Assembly: GCA_047967505.1 (NCBI GenBank)
Contig: CM106541.1
DNA length: 64,000 nucleotides
Source of the DNA: Dipteris shenzhenensis
Lineage: Eukaryota; Polypodiophyta; Polypodiopsida; Gleicheniales
Direction: 5' to 3' (one strand)
The notes beneath the pieces were generated by a model. That model was not told the DNA's origin. It ran no database searches and saw only the letters and a list, made by a program, of their open reading frames with translations. This document shows positions 1-10,189 of this stretch, piece by piece (position 1 is the stretch's first letter; each line of letters begins with the position of its first letter). Both the position numbers and the translations under genes were made by a program.

Positions 1-81
1 ATAATAAAAATTTCTTTATGCATGCCTTTCACAGTTTTTGTGGACTTGTTTAATACCTTTCCAGTGAAGGTTTAAAAAACA

Positions 82-516
82 ATGTTCACAGTTAAAGCAA
101 CAAGTTCGGCATGCATGCCACAATTTTTGGATAAAGGTTGGGATAAGAAGACATGTAGTTCAGTGTTTTGTGAGGTTGTCCAACCTTCTATGCAACTGAA
201 GTACATGGTTGCATCACAAAATTTTATTTTTTCTTTTTATTATAAGCGCAGTCGAATGCTAGGCACAAAACTAGTCCCAATGGATCAAGATGAAGATTCT
301 TTTGGTGCAAAAAATAAACTTCTTGATATTGATGTTGTTGAGAATGGTGATGTGCTAGTCAATATCTCATTAAGAGAATGTTGCTCCCTAGCTCAATTGC
401 GCAATGACATTCTGTTTGAGACAGAAGGTTCTATTTCAAACGACTTTTTTTTTATCTACAACAATAAAAAGGTACACCATCTGATTTATCCTAGTCTCAT
501 TAAGCACTGCTATTAG
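82..516 (+). CDS. Hypothetical ORF, probably one exon of an unrecognised gene
   Basis: An open frame of 144 codons that I do not recognise. A likely internal exon runs from about 249 (after TTATTATAAG, an acceptor-like site) to about 470, where a GT follows the codons for NNKK. That part is acidic and reads LLDIDVVENGDVLVNISL then LAQLRNDI and FFFIYNNKK. The alternating hydrophobic pattern resembles a beta-grasp (ubiquitin-like) half domain, but this is inference only. It converges on the H3-Ulp1 gene that ends at 717, so it may belong to the same locus and start beyond the left edge of the window. Confidence 0.3.
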   Translation: MFTVKATSSACMPQFLDKGWDKKTCSSVFCEVVQPSMQLKYMVASQNFIFSFYYKRSRMLGTKLVPMDQDEDSFGAKNKLLDIDVVENGDVLVNISLRECCSLAQLRNDILFETEGSISNDFFFIYNNKKVHHLIYPSLIKHCY

Positions 517-716
517 TTTACTTTACCCTATTGATTCATATTGCTTTTTTGCAAGTGCTCAAAAGAAGAGAGAGCTCAATAAAATGCAAAGACATTGAAA
601 ATTTGAAAATTGAGATAACACACACTCCATAAACAAAGGTTTTGTATTCAATCAAGTAAAATTTTGTACAGAAGTGTTTAGTTGTACATGTAGAACATAT
701 TCTTGACAACCATTTT

Positions 717-2880
717 CTATTTATGTACAGCTTGATCCTGCTCTACATGGTCCAAGCTCTCCCTATCATCATTTTTTGGAGAATCTGTTTTCTGCTGCTC
801 CATCCTATCCTCCTGTACAGTATGTTGGTGCTGCTCCATTGTCTCCTCTACTGCCCCAGGAGCATCTGTTTGCTGCTACTCCATCTTCTCCTCAACAACA
901 TCAGCAGTAGGTCCTTGCTCCTGTGGCTTCTCCTCATTAGCACTAGGTCCTTGTTCCTGTGGCACCACATCAGCTTCATATGTGGCATCAAGGTGTATGA
1001 CACCTTCTCGTACTTTAGAGCTCTCACCCAACTCGACAGTAGCTGGTACAATAAGTTTGGGGGAGGCATAGCTCAAAAACTTCCAAATTGTATGAGCTCT
1101 GAAATTATATACATAGTTTGAGCTAAAGCTATCTTCTTTCATCTGCAATGGCATATGATGATTTAGAACACTTTGTATCACTATCAATTATCTTCAAGCT
1201 AAATGAAAATTATTTTTTCTTACAAGGTCTAGCTGTTCTTTCTCAAAATATCTTGAAAGTAGATATTTGGCACTGATCAGCACTCTCCATCCATAGCTAC
1301 TTGAATCATCTTATTGTGGTGTCTGTACACTTGGAAAGATATATTAGAAACTGTTAACATGTGAACAAAATAAAATTGTTCAATAAGTTCAAAGGCATAG
1401 CATGAAATAGACATCAGTAGAGGGAACGACTTTTTACCTCTAGATTTATTGGCTCTATTGAATCCAAAAGAGACACATTAGGAGGACAGTGATCCAATGC
1501 ATCTAGAAGCCTTCTAATACAACTGCAATACATATAATTTAGTTGGTATGATATCAAAATAATGAAGTTTTAAGTTCAAAAAGCACACACACACCACTTA
1601 CAATTTCAGCTCTCTGTGTGTGTTTTTAAGAGAGTTGAATATAAAGCATTGCTTCTGCTGGATGTCAATAGAAACAAAACTCCAGTGGTCACTACGTAAG
1701 GAAAAAAGCATTAGGAAATCAAAGGCTACAAGAGTTCTCAATCTTAAAGAAGAATCTTAAAAGAAGCAGTCACCCACATACCTGTTATGGTATGGAAGTA
1801 GCAAAACATCAATAACTTCAAAATTGCAGTGTCTGAACCAGTTGGAAATACTGATGGGAGTTTCCTTTGCATCTCTTAACTTAGAAGAAATGACAGGATC
1901 AATAATATGGACTGTATGTTGTACAGAGGGGTGAAGCCAGCTTCTCATCATGCTGCATAGGACCAAAAAATAATTAGGGTAGGGTATAAAGGAGGTACAA
2001 GGAGGATTGTTTTGCAAAAAATGTAAAATAATAGACACTTACTAGAGCATTGCAAGAATGAGAGTATCTGAGCAATACTCATTCTTATGAGCCAATGCTG
2101 CCAAGCATGGTTTTGTCAAGTCAAAATCATTCATCACTGAAAATTCATCCTCAATATGGACAACTATATTAGGGCCCAGCTCCTGCAACCTTCTATGTAT
2201 CTGCAACTCCCTCTTTCCAGTCTCCACATCTATAATAGATTTTGTTTCTTTTATTTGCTGCTTCAGTGACTCCTCATAAGTAGCCTTCCCTCTGGTGTTC
2301 TTTGAGTGGGTTACTTCAACAACCTTAACCTCATCTACCTTCAACTTCCTTGTAGGTGGAATTAATAATATGTCTCTCATCTTTATGTCCTGCCATTCCA
2401 CAGGATGAACAAGCTTGTCATACCTCCATCTCACTCTGGACAAAGTGTTGAAGTCTTTGGCCATCACAGTCACCCTGTGAGCATGGGCTGCTACTAGCAT
2501 TGCATCTTCAAAATATTTTTCCAAGTAATCCTCTGCCATTTCCTGTAAGGAAAGAATGGCAGTCCTGTTCCACTTGAACCCAAGGTGCCAACTATCACAT
2601 ATTTCTTTCACCAGTCTTTGAAAAGGTGCCTTGGGGATTGCAAACCCTATAGCTTTCTGTTGCTTCCTGATCTCCCTTAGCACACCTGCACCATGATTCA
2701 ATCTCTTGGCCTTTTACTGGAGTAGGCTCATTGGCTTACCCTTCCTGCCATGTGCAGCTCTTCCCTTTGGAGGCACACTAAATTTCTTGGAACCTGCCCC
2801 AGCTGTTGTTGCTACAAGCCCTGGCCCTCAAGCCCTAGCCCTTTGCCAGCTTTCCTTGCAGTTGACTTGGTTCTTACCAT
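717..2880 (-). pseudogene. Histone H3/CENH3-like fold fused to a Ulp1/C48 SUMO-type cysteine protease (decayed copy)
   Basis: Exons read on the minus strand are 2880-2043, 1952-1782, 1691-1602, 1522-1438, 1322-1224 and 1142-717. All junctions are GT-AG and all phases agree. The N-terminus MVRTKSTARKAGKG copies an H3 tail. After a degraded stretch, 2701-2385 encodes the histone fold: LREIRK, then PFQRLVKEI, LQEMAEDYL, FEDAML and HRVTVMAKDF. A Trp in loop 1 and the DAML and KDF motifs are CENH3-like, but loop 1 is not extended. An acidic/basic linker of about 100 residues follows. The protease part then shows LLLPYHN/SDHWSFVSID (catalytic His), FIFNSL (Asp replaced by Asn), TPQ-stop (Gln region) and SSYGWRVLISAKYL (Cys probably changed to Tyr). 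The C-terminal tail is rich in Gln, Glu and Pro. Lesions are a frameshift and two stops in the tail, a TAA in the fifth exon and a TAG in the last. The fusion frame itself, from histone fold into protease, is open. Confidence 0.75.
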
Positions 2881-3390
2881 CACTCTGACAAACTGCATAC
2901 AAAGCAATGGAAAGAGATTACAGCCATGGAGAACATGGTATGACACAAAAAGGCAATCACAGGGGTGGATGAAGCAACATTGAAAATTTTGCAATAAAAC
3001 GCAATATGGAGAGTTTGAAATTCCTAACAGGTCGAAATCGCGTTTTCCTGCAAATACCTGAAGTGACATGCTGGTGCATTCCTATAGTGATTTCTCTGTC
3101 TTTACAACTAAATACAATATGAATGGAGTTTATGCAGGAAGAGTACAGCCATGGATAACTATGGAAGTCACAGCTATGCTGCTGATGAGCACCCTGTGCT
3201 GGGGATGAACCTGTGCTGCTTGTCAGGATGCTGATGTTGCAGAGTAGGGGGGTAGGGAGGCAAGAGAGCTGAGATTGGAGGGCAAGAGGGCTGAGACAGG
3301 ATAGATTAGACAGGAGGGAAAAGATAAGTGCAAAATACAAATAAGGCAGCTACTAAATCCCACACGTGTGGAATGTAGTCATTTTTCACA
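2881..3390 (-). promoter_or_regulatory. 5' region of the H3-Ulp1 gene with a hairpin and two G-box palindromes
   Basis: An acceptor (TTGTATGCAG) lies about 12 bases before the ATG at 2880, and a donor-like CAG/GTATTTGC lies near 3057. This suggests a 5' leader intron. Two copies of the palindrome CACACGTGTG (each with a CACGTG G-box) lie at 3361-3370 and 3387-3396. Between about 2976 and 3055 an imperfect foldback pairs TTTTGCAATAAAACGC with GCGTTTTCCTGCAAA. No TATA box was assigned. The MULE target duplication overlaps the second palindrome. Confidence 0.45.
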
Positions 3391-3401
3391 CGTGTGGATG
3401 G
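3391..3401. repeat. Left 11-bp target-site duplication of the MULE
   Basis: CGTGTGGATGG, identical to 16574-16584. It overlaps the second CACACGTGTG palindrome of the host promoter region. Confidence 0.75.
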
Positions 3402-3460
3402 AGGTAGTCAATAGAGCGAGCAAGAAAAAGCGAGCGGGCCGAATGAAGTGAGCGAGTTTT
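3402..3460. repeat. Left terminal inverted repeat of the MULE
   Basis: Rich in the motif AGCGAGC, with at least three copies (3413-3456). It aligns to the reverse complement of 16515-16573 over about 50 bases with substitutions and short gaps. Together with the target duplication it defines the left end. Confidence 0.7.
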
Positions 3461-3978
3461 TCCACAATTCCTCTTATGAGAACAAATTTGAAACCCAACT
3501 TACTATAGCAAGATGTTGTCATAATAAGTATACCAATATTCAAACTTACAATCCACCCTATCTTTCAATTGAAGAACATAAACATTACTCAGTCTGGTAA
3601 CATTGAACAATATCACTTCATCCATATGTCTAGAAAACTCTAGTCTCATTATAAAGCATCGGATAGCATCATACATAGAACAATGGTACCATATTTAAAA
3701 CTAATTACTAAACTCATAACATAAATGACTATTGAAACACCACTTCACCTGCAAAATGTACCAAACTAACACTACCACTTTCCAAATGTGTCCAGGGTTC
3801 ACCACAACAGTTATCAATCTATGAAAAAATTGGTGTTTAAAACCATGTTCTAATCTTCCTGACATTCATCATCAAGAAAGTAGTTGCACGCACGTGGATT
3901 ATCTAATTGGCACTCATCATATCTCGTGTCGGCTGACATGAATCTTGCCATTTTTTCTGCATAGTAGGCAACAAACTA
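3461..3978. other. Left subterminal region of the MULE, no gene
   Basis: AT-rich sequence with no open frame of note and no recognisable motif. It lies downstream of the ParB-methyltransferase gene, so it may hold its 3' untranslated region, but no signal was identified. Confidence 0.4.
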
Positions 3979-4224
3979 CTCGGGGGGGTCACTATGTATA
4001 AACACTCTATATCACGTGCGTTCAAGGCCTATATTTAAAGTCCCTTATCTGTAAAAAATTTCATTAATGAAATGTACCCCTTTTCTATACAAATCTATAA
4101 ATTTTTTACAAAACTATTTTAAATAGTCCCTTATGTATATTTATTTCTGTAAATTTTAGAAATAAAAAAAATCCTTCTGTTGAACTCACGTGATAGGGTT
4201 ACATATGATGAGTGACCCCCCGAG
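3979..4224. mobile_element. MITE nested in the MULE
   Basis: The ends are inverted repeats. The left end starts CTCGGGGGGGTCACTATGTA, and the right end is AGTGACCCCCCGAG preceded by CACGTGATAGGGTTACATAT. The pairing extends to a CACGTG on each side, giving about 40-bp arms. The flanks carry ACAAACTA(C) at 3971-3979 and 4225-4233, an 8-9 bp target duplication. The interior is AT-rich with no ORF. An 8-bp duplication would fit hAT and a 9-bp one a MULE-type MITE; the family is left open. Confidence 0.75.
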
Positions 4225-4233
4225 ACAAACTAC

Positions 4234-4581
4234 AACAAAACATACATTTCAAAGCAAAGTAAGTCAAAGTGGAACCATGAAAATAATTTCCAATAAGAAG
4301 AACTTGCCATCCTTAAATTCGCTACCAACAAAAAGAAAAAAAAAAGCTAGATCAAGGCCTTACAAACAATATCCAAATGATCAAAATTTGTACTTTCTTA
4401 ATTCAAAGGCATCCGTAAATGTTCACTATCTACCATATTATAAAGATGCTAAATAACATTTTCAAAGTCCTCAATTTCAGCATTCAAAATATATAGGAAA
4501 AAACCGAGGGCCAGTAGCATACTACTCATCAAATGGATCTGTGACAAGCTCCACTCTCTCTTCTTCCCCCTCTCCATCATG
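4234..4581. other. Region 3' of the ParB-methyltransferase gene, no gene
   Basis: AT-rich; short frames only. It probably contains the 3' untranslated region of the minus-strand gene ending at 4582. No terminator or polyadenylation signal is asserted. Confidence 0.35.
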
Positions 4582-7500
4582 CTATGACCTGATCCGTTTT
4601 CTAGAATGATTTGCCACAAGTGGCTCAACAATGCTAGCCACAATACCACTGTCTGAATCAAATGAAAAACAAGGCCTGCCAGTGGCCTGACAAGCACGCA
4701 TAAGAGGGGCTGTACCACAACCCATCTCTAGAACCAGCCCTCTAGGAACACAGAGAAGAGACATAATGCAACCTACAAAAAAACTACTCCTCTCTAGTCC
4801 ACCTCGTGCTAGCTGAGAAGACATCAGCATGATTGTCCTTGCAGAGGGAGGTATGTAGTGAGTCTAGATATCTTCATGTGGATCAATCAATAGCTGTTGG
4901 AAAAGTGGAAAGCTCTCCTCCCAAAAAACTGTTGGATTCTTCTTTGCTCTACGTATGAGAGCTAATACCGAAGATTGCATCTCGGAACCACATGGAGAAA
5001 AACATGCACAATATATTGACTTCAACTAGCAAGCATTATAGCATGAAAGAAGGCACTTTCCCATCAACAAACTGTAAAGAAAAGGTGACTTATCCTTCCA
5101 AACATAGCATGCATAGGACTCACGAGGAGACATTTGTCAAAGACCCCAAAGGAGAAACAAAAAAGGACTCAATACAACTGACAAACATAGAATGCATGGA
5201 ATGGTAGCTTACCTTAATACTTTTACCATGTTCTCTACAAAATCCATATGGAAGCTTGTCATGAATGATCACACGTCTAACAACCTCCAAGCCTTGGACA
5301 TATGCAAACCGTTCCATCCAACCAATACATTGTCCTGCAAGCAATTACTTTTATTTAAAACTAGTAGAATGGAAACAAAAAATGTGAAATGTCACTTGTG
5401 GTATTGTGCCTTACCTACCAAAGGACATATGCATGCCAACCAACCACTATCAGACAAAGAAACTGATGCAACTGCAAGCCCATGCCGCACATGGTCCTTG
5501 AGCAAGACATTCCAAGTAGGAGTCGGTCCTCTCTCATCAATTAGATAGCCAGATGGAAAATTGAGCAATATAAAATCTAAAGCCCACTTCACCTTCTTAC
5601 TCATCCTCTTGTAGTCCTGATCTCGACTAGCCACTATAATGAAAAACTCATGCAAAATAGCATACTTATCATTTCTTTTAGAGTCAGCATAGTCTTTGCC
5701 CATGGCAATGTAATCACCAACCGTACAAGCAAACAAAGGTGTGATGCCACGGGCCAAGGAAATGTCAGGTGACTATGATTGATGGAACACATATTGCTTC
5801 AAAAGTCTTGAGATTGATTCTCCACCTATATGCAAAAGCAAATCAATTACAAGCAAAACTAGTGATAAAAGAACAACTCCATAAGTAAAACACCACCACA
5901 CCCTTACTTGCACTCTTTGTGTGATCGATTTCATGATGCATAGGACTAGATGGTCCCTCATCTAGAAAGAGAACAATCATAAACTTATTAACACAATGTC
6001 AAAACGAATTGAAGAAAACAACAATAAACAATCATAGTGTATCTTCCTTACCTTTTTTTGTAGCATGTTCTTGTTTCTCTTTCTCTTTCTCTTTCTTATC
6101 TCTCCTTGAGCTTCCCTCCACTTTGTCCTTACTTGCTTCACTAGCTTTCTATGAAGCATAAGTGTTGTACAAGTCTCTTTCCCGCACCAGTACTTGTCCT
6201 TTAGAGAAATCTATCCACCAGGGGCATTGTGCTAATTCCCATTGAGAGAGACGATGCATTCCAGGTGGATACATGCATGCAGCATGACCAATCTCCACCC
6301 AACTCTTGCACAAATTTGGAATGTCAAAGATCCTTTTCTCTGTTGCTAAGTGGGAGAGATATCTATCAACCAAGAAACAAAAAAATTTTGGATGTCCCAA
6401 ACCATTAAAAGGTCAAGAAATCAGGTGGAACAACCATCAATGATTGCGTAATTACATGAATCAATAGCACAAACATAGAGAAATAAAAAATAAACATTGG
6501 ATTTGAATTGAAATCATACCTATAAAGCACCCTATGGGTAGCCATGTCCAACTCAGATAGTCCATCTCCTTTTTTTCCACCCTTATTCTCCATCTTTGTT
6601 TCCTTTGATCTTAGCACCACAAACATATGTTTTCTCCCCTCCAATTTTATATCCTCCATGTATTGCTGCAATGTGTTATCCTTAGGGGTATCCAAAGGAG
6701 TGCCCATTGTTGTGATCACCCTCAAATCTTCAAGCACTTTCAATGACTGTGTCTCCACCTTCTCCAAAAATATTTCTCTACCAATCCACCTAAACAGTAA
6801 AAGTTGATGTAATTTTATAATAAAAAATAAGAGTCATGCCATTGGTAAGAAACATACAAAAACCATGAAAGTTGGTTTGTATTGGTAGTAGAAACACACC
6901 CTTTGTACTCAAGGTTGCCCACAGGCATGAAGTACATGTCTCGCATAGGTTTAGTGGCTTCTAACAAAGAAAGGAATATATTTTTCTTTTCTAATCTCAA
7001 ATCAGACTTTGCAATGAGTTGGAGCTTCTCCAATGTCACGCAAGAGTCTGTACCATCAAAGCACAAGGCAAACAACTTTTCCAACCAAGCCTCTCCAAGA
7101 CCAGGATCTATACAATTCAACACCTATCCAAAGATGACATGTTAGTCACTTAACTTCAAAATAAATGCAACAAAGTATAGAAAATTCAATTCACACCTTT
7201 CCCATCCTATCAACAATTCTCTTTTGAATTATGGTACGTTGCTTTCCTTCTACCTCTCCCCTTTGATCTAAAGGTAGCTTTGTAGATATTTTGTCAATTG
7301 CCTTTTTAAGCTCTGTATTGTACTCCACCTACATCCATAAGTTCCAATTAGAGAAAGAAAAGGAGTGATAAAGAAATAAGAGTCAATATGAGTGTGATAT
7401 TCTACCTGGAAGACAAGCCTTGCTAGATAACCTCTTGTCAATGGAAACCATGGCTTCTTCCCTTTACTCTCTTGAGCCCTCCAATTCTCTATTGATTTGA

Positions 7501-8435
7501 TCTCACTCGAAGACAATGTTCTCATAAACACCAAAGGGTCACACTCACAAATGTTGTGTGCATTTATGAGTATGTCCCTCAGACTGGGTTTGATAATGGC
7601 ATGTTCATTCATACTACAAAACAAAGAGCAAAGTACAACCCAATCAATAAATGCAAAGTAGCACAAAACACAAACGTCAAGAAGCTTCAAAGAGCACATG
7701 TACTTACGAATTCATTCATTGTAGCATTGCCAAGAGAGAAATCTCACTAATTTTCCTTGGGTCAATTATTGTGCATACCACTCGTACATGTCTTTTCTTG
7801 TTTGTAAAAAAGATGTCCTTGATAACACTCATCCATGCAGTGGTCCTATGATTGCCCTCCCAAACAAATAGCATCTTTCGTGACATAAAATGAAAGTCAG
7901 TGTTAGACATCACATCTTTCTCAAACTCTTCATCCACCTCTCTCCAAGTGGGAGACCAACCCTCCCTCATATCATCTGTCACAACTATCTCCTCTCCATC
8001 ACTCTTGCAAACAGATACAATGAAAGACCCTTTCTTTGGGAGATAGCCCTCCACTTGGAATGTACTTTTGAGTGAAGATACATCATCACGAAGTCCTCTC
8101 ACTCTTGCATAGGGTATCAACCTACACAATGGTATGCGAGGACACCGATCTGAATCAAGCATCCTACATTTGCCAATCACATCACCTCCTCCTCCCACCT
8201 GAACTTCATTGTCATCCAACTCATCCTCCTCCACTCTTGGACCTTCATCTCTTTGAGTTGATGATGTTTCAACCTCTAGACCCACCACGCTTTTTGGTTC
8301 TTCCATTCCACCTATTGATGATTCAACATTGTGATCTTCTTTTGTTCCTCTTGTTGCCTTTGTAGCATGTGCCACTTGAACTTTTCTTCCTTTCATATAT
8401 CTACCAATGCAATTGATTTCCAGTTTAGGGAACAT
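4582..8435 (-). pseudogene. ParB-like domain fused to a beta-class DNA N6-adenine/N4-cytosine methyltransferase (decayed, ten or more exons)
   Basis: Minus-strand exons are 8435-7708, 7613-7406, 7328-7197, 7123-6900, 6789-6520, about 6400-6052, 5961-5908, 5825-5415, 5334-5213 and 5025-4582. Nearly all have GT-AG borders with matching phases; the acceptor of the sixth is not visible. Exon 1 has an acidic N-terminus and then a ParB/sulfiredoxin-like pattern: CRLIPYARVRGLRDDVSSLK, a G-LP turn, and WEGNHRTTAW near its end. The eighth exon has WALDFILLNFPSGYLIDE where motif IV (D/N-PP-Y) of DNA methylases belongs. The tenth has LVLEMGCGTAPLMRACQATG then RPCFSFDSD, matching motif I, the SAM-binding FxGxG region. 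Motif IV before motif I is the circularly permuted beta order. In-frame stops occur near 7718 (TGA), 6150, 5774 and 4866 (TAG). Phage and bacterial proteins with this domain pair are known; finding one in a spliced plant gene inside a MULE is unusual. Function in the element is inference. Confidence 0.7.
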
Positions 8436-8870
8436 ATATCCACTTATGTGCTAAAAGAAAAAGGTTCATCTCTCATGCACACACATTGAATTGATTGAAA
8501 TAGAATTAACAGAATAAGGAATTCAATTGTTGATGCCAAGACATTAAGATTGCAATACAAATTTCTTGAAGATATTACATGTCCTTGATATAAATTGTTA
8601 CAGATACACAAATACTTATAGACAAGTGCATTGATAGAAATACATATTATAAAAAAGAATTTCATAAGAAGGATATACCTGAAATTATATCTACAAGTAC
8701 ATGATTACATGCATTGTCAAGACTGAAGAAACAAGGGGTTAAGACTGAAGAATCAAGACAAAGCAATGCACATAGTGTATCAACTTGTAGTCCTATCTAT
8801 ACACTTGTATATATGGAATTGTAGTGGTATATATGCATTTCTATGCACTTGTATGCCTATCCCTTACCCT
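8436..8870. promoter_or_regulatory. Upstream region of the ParB-methyltransferase gene
   Basis: A pyrimidine tract and acceptor (TTTCTTTTAG) at about 8453 on the minus strand suggest a leader intron just before the ATG at 8435. The rest is AT-rich, with the repeated motif CACTTGTA/TATGCA near 8760-8860. No core promoter was identified. Confidence 0.35.
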
Positions 8871-8871
8871 T

Positions 8872-8951
8872 ATGAAAAGACACCCAAAGAGGACAAAAAG
8901 GACAGCGCGTTAACGCGCTGTCCTTTTTGACCTCTCAAGGTGTCTTTTCAT
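8872..8951. repeat. Palindrome P1 with GCGCGTTAACGCGC core
   Basis: The centre CAGCGCGTTAACGCGCTG is perfect (8903-8920). The arms extend to ATGAAAAGACACC on the left and its complement on the right, about 40 bases each with a few mismatches. The right arm and following sequence (about 8917-8993) are repeated directly at about 9016-9093. Confidence 0.85.
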
Positions 8952-9015
8952 GAGGGGTTCATACTCTAGACACAAAACAAAGCCATGCACTAGTGTACAT
9001 GCACTTGATTAATGC

Positions 9016-9093
9016 ATTGTCCTTTTTGACCTCTCAAGGTGTCTTTTCATGAGGGGTTCAGACTCTAGACACAAAACAAAGACATGCACTTGA
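9016..9093. repeat. Direct repeat of the right arm of palindrome P1
   Basis: Near-identical to about 8917-8993 (TGTCCTTTTTGACCTCTCAA, then GGTGTCTTTTCATGAGGGG, then ACTCTAGACACAAAACAAAG), with only a few substitutions. It lacks the palindromic core and left arm, so it is a one-armed copy. Confidence 0.8.
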
Positions 9094-9131
9094 TCTTAAA
9101 TGCAACAATTTGTAAGCAAGGAGGGGCTATT

Positions 9132-9200
9132 GGACTACCCGAGGGGCCAAAATAGACAGCGCGTTAATGCGCTGCCTATTTTGGTCCGTCATGCAATCCT
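9132..9200. repeat. Palindrome P2 with AGCGCGTTAATGCGCT core
   Basis: The arms GGCCAAAATAGACAGCGCGT and its near-complement run over 9145-9187, with one core change (TTAATG). Outside this the symmetry fades. The arm sequence differs from those of P1, P3 and P4 although the core is shared. Confidence 0.8.
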
Positions 9201-9367
9201 AGAGCATATGCGGGATTGTCTTTGAATTTGACCTTCTTTACCATGCTCGCTACTGGCAGTGGAAGGTAGGTCAGGTGGATATGGAAACAACTATGCAGAA
9301 TGGGTAGGTAGTACTTTGCATGTCGTTGTTTCACTACATCTACCCCTATTATTGCTTGAATATCTCG

Positions 9368-9474
9368 CATGGGGGGGAGGGCACTTGGACTGCTTGGGGT
9401 AGAAAAAGAGGCAGCGCGTTAACGCGCTGCCTCTTTTGCTACCCCAGGCAGTCCAAGAGTCCCTCCCTTGCATG
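9368..9474. repeat. Palindrome P3 with GCGCGTTAACGCGC core
   Basis: About 52-base arms meet at GTTAAC (centre 9420/9421). The left arm contains CTTGGACTGCTTGGGGTAG then AAAAAGAGGCAGCGCG; the right is its complement with a few differences. Both ends are CATG. P3 is homologous to P4 at 11293-11400. Confidence 0.85.
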
Positions 9475-10185
9475 GATTTTGTCCAAGAGTCCCTCCCCTG
9501 GAGGGGAGGGTGGGGGAGAAGCCGAGGCCTTTGACAAAGAAGGCGTGGGTGAGCTTAGCAGAGGGGGAATTAGCAGCTTCTCGTCATCTGTTTGGTTGAA
9601 TTCACAGGCACTGCCTCAACAACCAGCAATGGAGAGGAAAAACGATGCACATGAGAAGTCGAAAGACATACTCAAACATTCCTCCGGCGACCAAGTTGAC
9701 TGGAATGGAGTTGAATGGAGTTGAATGGAAACAGAGTTGAGGCATGGGGAAAAAAAGTGTCCAAGAGATGTTGAATGGCTTTCCAAGGATTTCTGTTGTC
9801 GCTTCAAAGACTCCCTTCAAAGACTCGTTCAAAGACTCGCTTCAAAGATTTTTGTCGTCCGCTTCAAAGACTCACTTCAAAGACTCATGGACGCCTGAAG
9901 CAAATTTCCACTTATATCATGAATGACAGGAAAGCGCATCCTCTTACGCATTTCATCCTGAACACAAGAGCAAAAATTCATGGCAGCCGCAGTGCGAGCC
10001 GCATTAGAGGTTGGCTATCATCATTAGAGATTTGCGACGGGAGGATTTGTTTGTTACTTCTAAGGTTCTGTGCAAAATCTCGCCGCTGATGTGTATTTGA
10101 GGGACATGTTGAATGTATACTGTGCTAGGAACCGAAATGGGAATACAATTAAGCTTGCCCAAGCAATTTCGAAGCTTCTTCCTCC
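9475..10185. other. Central MULE region with short tandem repeats
   Basis: More GC-rich than its surroundings. It holds a second copy of TTGTCCAAGAGTCCCTCCC (9478-9498) next to P3. At about 9809-9893 there are seven or so imperfect copies of TTCAAAGACTC(GC). No frame here looks coding by composition or similarity. It may derive from captured host sequence. Confidence 0.4.
9809..9893 (+). repeat. Tandem repeat of TTCAAAGACTC
   Basis: Copies CTTCAAAGACTCCC, CTTCAAAGACTCG, TTCAAAGACTCG, CTTCAAAGATTTTT, CTTCAAAGACTCA and CTTCAAAGACTCA follow one another with small spacers. Confidence 0.75.
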
Positions 10186-10189
10186 AATG

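Noticed and set aside
723-1121. Plus-strand 132-codon open frame
   Set aside because: It is antisense to the last exon of the H3-Ulp1 gene, whose minus-strand frame has consistent splice phase and Gln/Glu-rich composition.
2042-2701. Histone-like ORF taken as an ordinary H3 gene
   Set aside because: It lacks most H3 tail identity, has a long C-terminal extension, and splices in phase into a protease.
9320-9724. 134-codon plus-strand frame across palindrome P3
   Set aside because: It runs straight through a perfect palindrome and has no recognisable content or codon bias.
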